Shown in pieces: positions 6,158 to 10,804 of a stretch of 10,804 nucleotides of DNA. The stretch is from Alphaproteobacteria bacterium. Lineage in GTDB: Bacteria > Pseudomonadota > Alphaproteobacteria > Caulobacterales > Maricaulaceae. The notes beneath the pieces are model-generated. The model did no database searches. It saw only the letters and a list, made by a program, of their open reading frames with translations, and was not told where the DNA came from. How positions within the stretch are numbered: the first letter of the stretch is position 1; every line of letters starts with the position of its first letter. Both the position numbers and the translations under genes were made by a program. The stretch is taken from NCBI GenBank assembly GCA_030428405.1, contig JAUIEH010000049.1:1-10804 (forward strand), read 5' to 3'.

Positions 6158-7432
6158 ATGAGCGCTCGAAAATCGCGACCATTTGCTGCCTATCTCGGCA
6201 CTCAGGCGAGCTGGTTTTTCGCCTTTGGCCTCCAAAGCGTGCTGGTGCCCTACTCTGCCAAGCGCCTATTGGGCGCTTCGGACGCGGAGTTCGGGCTCGT
6301 TCAGGCGTCGCTGATGGCCCCAATTGGATTTCTCATCCTCTTCGGCGGCGTCATTGCTGAGCGCTACGACCGGCGCAGCCTCCTCGTCATCCTGCACGCC
6401 GTCGCGCTCATTCCCCCTCTGGCGATTGCTATGCTGGCCGGCGCGGACCAATGGACGATCGGATTGTTGATGACGTTCGGCCTGGCGATGGGCTGCATCG
6501 GCGCAATTATGATGCCGACCAGAGACGCCGCGCTTAACGCCGCTGCGGACGCCTCGCGCGGCGATATCAGCATTCAGCAAGCCGTTGTGCTCGCGAGCCT
6601 GGTTCAGTTCGTGTCTCAGATCGTCGGCATGGGCGCGGCGACGACCGCCAAACTCATAGAGCGGCTGGAAGTGTTCGGCGTCGGGCCCGACACCGCGCGT
6701 CTGGAGGCCGCGGCCCTGTTCGTGGTTCAAGGAGTCGTCCTGGCGGCTGGCGCGATATCCGCCGTCGCCCTGCCAAGGCTCAAATCGGAAAAGCCCGCAA
6801 ATGGCCGCCGGCCGTCAGTCTTCCACGAACTCGGCGAAGGCCTCGCCCTGGTCTGGAATTCGCCGGTGATCCGTCCGATGGCGCTGTGCATGGTCGGCGT
6901 CGGCATATTCGTCATCGGAATGGCGTTTTTCGTGCTGCTGCCGCTCCTGGTCCTCAACGAGTTCGGCGGCGGTCTGGATTCGCTCGGCTTTGCGCTCATC
7001 GTCTTCTGGCTCGGCGCCGCCTGCGCCACGGTCGGGCTTGCGCGCTTCCGGCACATCGAACGGCCGGGCCGCCCGCTCGTCGCCGCGCTCGCCATCGGCG
7101 CCGCATCGCTGGCCGCGTTCGCTTACGAGCCACCTTTCATCGTGGTTGTCGGTCTGGTCTTCTTGTGGGGCGTATCCGGCGGCGTCGGCATCGCGATGAG
7201 CCGCTCCATCGTGCAGCAGGCCGCCCCGCCCGAAGCGCTTGCCCGCGTATTATCGATCTACCAGCTCGGCTTTGTCGCAGGCGCGCCGCTCGGCATGGTG
7301 GCGATGGGATTCATCGTGGAATATTTCGGCGCCCGAACCGGCGCCTTCTGCGCAATGACAGGCGTTCTGGCGCTCGCCGCTTGGCTTGGCGCGGCGACAC
7401 CCATATCTACACTGCGCGAGCGCCGCTCCTGA
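6158..7432 (+). CDS. MFS transporter
   Basis: A 424-residue membrane protein with about twelve hydrophobic segments, normal for the major facilitator superfamily. The loop between helices 2 and 3 carries the superfamily motif A as GGVIAERYDRRS (residues 63-74). The two six-helix halves are separated by a polar stretch near residues 205-235 (LKSEKPANGRRPSVFHELGE). The overall look resembles the EntS/MFS_3-type exporters, but the substrate cannot be told. The start is uncertain: ATG 6158 has only a G-run about 10 bases upstream, while the in-frame ATG at 6104 has an AGGA that nearly touches it and would add 18 non-membrane residues. I prefer 6158. The gene ends 38 bases before ptrB on the same strand, so the two are probably one transcript. 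Confidence 0.88.
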   Translation: MSARKSRPFAAYLGTQASWFFAFGLQSVLVPYSAKRLLGASDAEFGLVQASLMAPIGFLILFGGVIAERYDRRSLLVILHAVALIPPLAIAMLAGADQWTIGLLMTFGLAMGCIGAIMMPTRDAALNAAADASRGDISIQQAVVLASLVQFVSQIVGMGAATTAKLIERLEVFGVGPDTARLEAAALFVVQGVVLAAGAISAVALPRLKSEKPANGRRPSVFHELGEGLALVWNSPVIRPMALCMVGVGIFVIGMAFFVLLPLLVLNEFGGGLDSLGFALIVFWLGAACATVGLARFRHIERPGRPLVAALAIGAASLAAFAYEPPFIVVVGLVFLWGVSGGVGIAMSRSIVQQAAPPEALARVLSIYQLGFVAGAPLGMVAMGFIVEYFGARTGAFCAMTGVLALAAWLGAATPISTLRERRS

Positions 7433-7470
7433 CACGCGCTCACCGCCAATGGGCATAGGATCGCAACTCG

Positions 7471-9801
7471 ATGAGTGACCAAACAAATCAAGCCGCGCCG
7501 CGCCCGCCGGTCGCGAAACGCGTTCCCGTTCGCACACAGCGTCACGGTCGCTCCTTCGTCGACGACTATGCCTGGATGCGCGCTGAAAACTGGCGCGAGG
7601 TCATGCGCGATCCGTCGCTCTTGCCGCAGGATATCCGGGAACATCTGGAAGCGGAGAATTCGTACACGAACGCCATGATGGCGAACGAGACGCCGCTCAT
7701 CGATAAGCTGTTCGCCGAGATGAAGGGCCGCATTAAGGAGGACGATTCCACCGTCCCCTCGCCCGACGGAACATTCGCTTACTACACGCGCTATCGCGCC
7801 GGCGGCAATTATCCCATTTTTGCGCGCAAGCGCTGGGACGCACAAAAGCGCGAGACGCTCGGCGAAGAGCAAATTCTCATCGACGGCGATAAAGAAGGAG
7901 AAGGTCAGGACTATTTTCAGATCGGCGCCATCGCGCACAGCCCTGATCACCGCTACATCGCCTGGGCGGTCGATTATTCGGGCTCGGAGTTTTTTGAAAT
8001 TCGGATCCGCGACCTGGCGACCGGCGAGGACCTCGGCGAGCGCCTGTCCGATTCCGCCGGCGGCATCGCCTGGGCCGCCGATTCGCGCACTTTTTTCTGG
8101 ACCAAGCGAGACGAGAAACAGCGCCCGTCAATGGTCTATCGCCACGCCATCGGCGACGACGCCTCTGTCGACGCCAAGGTCTATCAGGAAGATGATCCCG
8201 GCTATTTCGTCTCGGTCGGCAAGACCGAAAGCGAGCGCTTCATCACCATCGAAGCGCACGACCATTCGACGAGCGAAGTCTACATCATTCCGGCTGCGCG
8301 CCCGCTCGACGAGCCGCACCTGATTGCAGCGCGCAAGCAGGGCGTGGAATACGACATCTCCGACCGCGGCGGACAATTCTACATTCTGACCAATGCCGGC
8401 GATGCGGTCGATTTCAAGATCATGACCGCGCCCGTCACCGCGCCGCAGCCCGAAAACTGGCGGCCATGGATCGACGAGCGAGACGGCGTACTCGTGCTCG
8501 GGCAGCATCTGTTTGCGGATTATCATGTCCGGCTCGAACGCGTCGATGGTTTGCCGCGCATCGTCATCCGCAAGTTTGAGGATGAAAGCGAGCATGACCT
8601 GGCGCTCGACGAAGAGGCCTACTCGCTCGGACTGGGCGGCTCGCTGGAATTCGACACCCATGTGATGCGCTTTTCCTACGCCTCGCCGAGCACGCCGGAC
8701 CAGGTGTTCGACTACGACATGTCGACGCGCGAACGACGCTTGCTTAAGACGCGCATCGTGCCGTCCGGGCACAAGTCTACGGATTACGTAACGCGCCGCA
8801 TCTTCGCCAACGCAGAGGATGGCGCGCGCGTACCTGTCACCATTCTTCACCACAAGGACACGCCGATCGACGGAAGCGCTGCGGTGTTCCTCTATGGCTA
8901 TGGCAGCTATGGCATCACGATCCCGGCCGATTTCCGCACGAGCCGGCTGTCACTGGTTGATCGCGGTTTCGTCTACGCCATCGCACATGTTCGCGGCGGC
9001 ATGTCGAAAGGCTATCGCTGGTATCTCGACGGCAAGCTCGAGAAGAAGAAAAACACGTTTACGGACTTTCTCGTTGCAGCCGATGCTCTAGTTGAGCAGG
9101 GATATGCCGCGCCGGGCCGCATCATCGCGTGCGGCGGATCTGCCGGCGGCCTGCTCGTCGGCGCGTCCGTCAACATGGCGCCTCAAAAGTTCGCCGGCGT
9201 GATCGCCGCGGTGCCCTTTGTCGACGTGCTCAACACCATGAGCGACGCCGACTTGCCGCTGACGCCGCCGGAATGGCCCGAATGGGGCAATCCGATCGAG
9301 GATGCTGACGCGGCGGAATGGATTTCCGCTTACAGTCCGTATGAGAACATCAGGCTGACGCCTTATCCCTCCATCCTGGCGACGGCGGGTTTGAGCGATC
9401 CGCGCGTGACCTATTGGGAGCCCGCAAAATGGGTCGCCAAGCTGCGCGCAACGACCACCGGCCACGAGCCCATCCTGTTCCGCATAAATATGGAAGCCGG
9501 ACATGGCGGCGCATCCGGTCGCTGGGATTCGCTGAAGGAAACGGCGTTCGAATTCGCCTTCGCGCTCAAGGTCGTGGGTCTCGACAAACCTGCGAATGCG
9601 GACGCTGCGCCGGTTGAGAATGATGAAGCGCCTGCATCCGCTGACGATGGCGGGGCTGCTGCAGCATCTGACGCTGCGCCTTCAACAGCGGCCGCCGATG
9701 CGGGCGCGCCTTTGGAAACAGCACAAGACGCGGCGGATGAGGCGGCGCCGACAGGGTCCGAGAGCTCTGACATCGCAAGAAGCGACGACGCACAGCCCTG
9801 A
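7471..9801 (+). CDS. ptrB: Oligopeptidase B (S9A family serine peptidase)
   Basis: A 776-residue peptidase of the prolyl oligopeptidase family that cuts short peptides after Arg or Lys, normally in the cytoplasm; no signal peptide is visible. The N-terminal part fits the beta-propeller type (for example VDDYAWMRAENW near residues 30-41 and SPDHRYIAWAVDYSGSEFFE). The C-terminal part is the alpha/beta-hydrolase domain, with S557 in CGGSAGG, D643 in GLSDPRVTYWEP and H678 in EAGHGGASGR. The triad spacing (86 and 35) is close to that of the enterobacterial enzyme. The P1-specificity segment reads PLTPPEWPEWGNP, keeping the first Glu (E601) but with Pro at the position of the second. About 70 acidic, Ala-rich residues (707-776) extend beyond the usual end. 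ATG 7471 has AGGA 10 bases upstream. The gene ends shortly before a strong terminator. Confidence 0.95.
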   Translation: MSDQTNQAAPRPPVAKRVPVRTQRHGRSFVDDYAWMRAENWREVMRDPSLLPQDIREHLEAENSYTNAMMANETPLIDKLFAEMKGRIKEDDSTVPSPDGTFAYYTRYRAGGNYPIFARKRWDAQKRETLGEEQILIDGDKEGEGQDYFQIGAIAHSPDHRYIAWAVDYSGSEFFEIRIRDLATGEDLGERLSDSAGGIAWAADSRTFFWTKRDEKQRPSMVYRHAIGDDASVDAKVYQEDDPGYFVSVGKTESERFITIEAHDHSTSEVYIIPAARPLDEPHLIAARKQGVEYDISDRGGQFYILTNAGDAVDFKIMTAPVTAPQPENWRPWIDERDGVLVLGQHLFADYHVRLERVDGLPRIVIRKFEDESEHDLALDEEAYSLGLGGSLEFDTHVMRFSYASPSTPDQVFDYDMSTRERRLLKTRIVPSGHKSTDYVTRRIFANAEDGARVPVTILHHKDTPIDGSAAVFLYGYGSYGITIPADFRTSRLSLVDRGFVYAIAHVRGGMSKGYRWYLDGKLEKKKNTFTDFLVAADALVEQGYAAPGRIIACGGSAGGLLVGASVNMAPQKFAGVIAAVPFVDVLNTMSDADLPLTPPEWPEWGNPIEDADAAEWISAYSPYENIRLTPYPSILATAGLSDPRVTYWEPAKWVAKLRATTTGHEPILFRINMEAGHGGASGRWDSLKETAFEFAFALKVVGLDKPANADAAPVENDEAPASADDGGAAAASDAAPSTAAADAGAPLETAQDAADEAAPTGSESSDIARSDDAQP
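9589..9798 (+). other. Acidic Ala/Asp/Glu-rich C-terminal extension of oligopeptidase B
   Basis: Codes residues 707-776, beyond the last catalytic-domain helix (TAFEFAFALKVVGL). It is rich in Ala, Asp, Glu, Pro and Ser, with no hydrophobic stretch, so it is likely disordered. Bacterial oligopeptidase B proteins of about 680-710 residues normally lack it. Confidence 0.8.
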
Positions 9802-9919
9802 CGGCGCGCGTGGGGGCGCGTCGGAACCAGACAAAGCAGCTGAAACGAAAAAGGCGCGACCGCAGCGGTCGCGCCCTTTTCACATTCTCAGATGAGCGCC
9901 AGCGCGCAAGAACCGCGTC
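9802..9919. other. Convergent intergenic region
   Basis: These 118 bases lie between the stops of ptrB and the TPR gene. They contain the terminator and a GC-rich stretch at about 9802-9821 that could form a small stem (CGCGC with GCGCG) but lacks a T-run. Nothing else is visible. Confidence 0.6.
9848..9881. terminator. Bidirectional hairpin terminator between ptrB and the TPR gene
   Basis: A perfect inverted repeat, GGCGCGACCGC (9853-9863) and its complement (9865-9875), about a single A; a realistic fold is a 9-10 base-pair stem with a 3-5 base loop. It is preceded by an A-run (9848-9852) and followed by CTTTTC (9876-9881). This makes it usable as a rho-independent terminator on both strands, fitting two convergent genes. 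Confidence 0.92.
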
Positions 9920-10804
9920 TTATTCCTCGGCAGGCTCTTCCTCAGGCGCGGCCTCGCCGGTTTCGTCGTCGGCGGGCGCATCTTCTTCCTCACCCGCGTC
10001 CTCATCGGAAGCGTCTTCAGCAGGCGCTTCCTCTTCGGTCGGCGCGGCGTCGTCGGCCGGCGCTTCGTCGGAGGCCCCATCGCCCTCCTCGGATGCTTCG
10101 CCGTCTCCGCCTTCTTCGTCTTCAGAGCCGAAGCGAACCTCGTTGAAGTGTTCGAAGAACGAGCCGTTGCCCACGTCGCGGCAATCGACCGGATCCGGCC
10201 AGATTTCCGGATCGACCGTTACGAAATAAGCCTCGTCGCCCATGTCGCGCAGACGGGTCTGCAACAACACCTCATCGCGCACGAGGCGGCGGCACGCCAC
10301 GCGAATGGTTTCGCGCTGGGTTTCGCGTTCAAACTCGATCCGACGCTCGATGGCTTCGATTTCAGCTTCAATGAAGCTGATCCAGCCCGCAGCCGTACGA
10401 CGGGAATAGGGATATTCGAGGCCTTCGCGGAACGCTTCGACAGCGCCTTCGCGATCGCCCTGCTCATAGCGCGCATTGCCGATCACGACCCAGGCATTGC
10501 CCGTGCGCTGCAAACCGCCGCGATTGACGGCCTGCATCAGCGCGTTTTCCGCTTCGGGCAATTCGCCCTCGGAATAATACGCCTCGCCAAGCTGCTGGAA
10601 CAATTCGCCGTCGCCGGATGACTGCGCAGCCGCCGTAAGAGGTGCAATCGCGCGGTCGAATTCACGGGCCTGACGGAACAGGCGCGCCAGCTTTTCGAGA
10701 TTGCGCTGACTGCGGGAGACCCGGCCGGCGTTCATCTCGCGCTGCAGGATCATCGCGCCGCGATAGGGCACGTCGTAGAAGCTGTAATAGTCAACGATCC
10801 GCAT
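9920..10804 (-). CDS. TPR repeat protein with acidic tail (probably cut by right edge)
   Basis: At least 294 residues, reaching the right edge. The Met at 10804 looks internal, because repeat-like sequence (YYSFYDVPYRGAMILQREM) begins at once and no leader is seen; the true start is probably outside. About three tetratricopeptide repeats cover residues 35-130, with lines such as LARLFRQAREFDRAIAPL, LGEAYYSEGELPEAENALMQ and IGNARYEQGDREGAVEAFREG. A charged helical segment (about 142-190, IEAEIEAIERRIEFERETQR) and a short domain with C196 and CRDVGNGSFF follow, then an acidic low-complexity tail (226-294) of Glu, Asp, Ala and Pro. TPR regions mediate protein contacts; similar proteins are often found beside TonB/ExbBD genes in marine alphaproteobacteria, but that neighbourhood is not visible here. 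Stop TAA at 9920-9922, facing the shared terminator. Confidence 0.85.
   Translation of the reverse strand: MRIVDYYSFYDVPYRGAMILQREMNAGRVSRSQRNLEKLARLFRQAREFDRAIAPLTAAAQSSGDGELFQQLGEAYYSEGELPEAENALMQAVNRGGLQRTGNAWVVIGNARYEQGDREGAVEAFREGLEYPYSRRTAAGWISFIEAEIEAIERRIEFERETQRETIRVACRRLVRDEVLLQTRLRDMGDEAYFVTVDPEIWPDPVDCRDVGNGSFFEHFNEVRFGSEDEEGGDGEASEEGDGASDEAPADDAAPTEEEAPAEDASDEDAGEEEDAPADDETGEAAPEEEPAEE
9923..10129 (-). other. Acidic Glu/Asp/Ala-rich C-terminal tail of the TPR protein
   Basis: Codes the last 69 residues, almost entirely Glu, Asp, Ala, Gly, Ser and Pro (for example SDEAPADDAAPTEEEAPAED). The stretch is strongly negative and likely disordered. Confidence 0.85.

Noticed and set aside
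7258..7950. Antisense open frame (230 codons) across the end of the MFS gene and start of ptrB
   Set aside because: It spans two real genes and their gap, has no recognisable domain, and is best explained as a GC-driven shadow.
8128..8853. Long antisense open frame (241 codons) opposite ptrB
   Set aside because: It lies opposite a strongly conserved coding frame, resembles no family I know, and is expected in high-GC DNA.
9802..9821. Second GC-rich hairpin after ptrB
   Set aside because: The stem is only about 5 base pairs and no T-run follows; the hairpin at 9848-9881 explains termination.

Overview
The window is ordinary chromosomal DNA of high GC content, most likely from an alphaproteobacterium. 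Three things suggest this: a DUF2336 protein (a family found largely in Alphaproteobacteria), the codon use, and the mix of genes. I cannot name a genus. There is no tRNA, rRNA, insertion sequence, integrase, phage gene or CRISPR array.

Layout. (1) Positions 1-4669, minus strand: a tightly packed Mrp/Mnh-type cation/proton antiporter operon. In transcription order it reads mnhE, mnhF, mnhG, a stand-alone MbhD/MbhE-like protein (the detached C-terminal part of MrpA), mnhB, mnhC, mnhD, then a second mnhD-like gene that runs off the left edge. Most junctions are 4-base ATGA or GTGA overlaps, which implies translational coupling. The order matches the membrane arm of archaeal Mbh-type complexes rather than the textbook mrpABCDEFG order. 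No hydrogenase or electron-transfer subunit is visible. (2) Positions 4753-5961, minus strand: a DUF2336 protein of unknown function. It lies 83 bases upstream of mnhE and may or may not belong to the operon. (3) Positions 5962-6157: a divergent intergenic region. (4) Positions 6158-9801, plus strand: an MFS transporter followed 38 bases later by oligopeptidase B (ptrB), probably co-transcribed. (5) A strong hairpin terminator at 9848-9881, which can work in both directions. (6) Positions 9920-10804, minus strand: the C-terminal part of a TPR protein, convergent with ptrB and cut by the right edge.

How the genes work together. The antiporter subunits would form one membrane complex that exchanges protons for Na+ or another monovalent cation. 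The MFS protein and oligopeptidase B could pair export or uptake of a small molecule with cytoplasmic peptide breakdown, but their adjacency is the only evidence. I see no clearly new multi-gene system. The most unusual points are a His-rich loop inserted into MnhC, the Mbh-like gene order with more than one MnhD, and acidic low-complexity tails on both proteins that converge on the terminator. A substitution at a specificity residue of oligopeptidase B is also worth a check.
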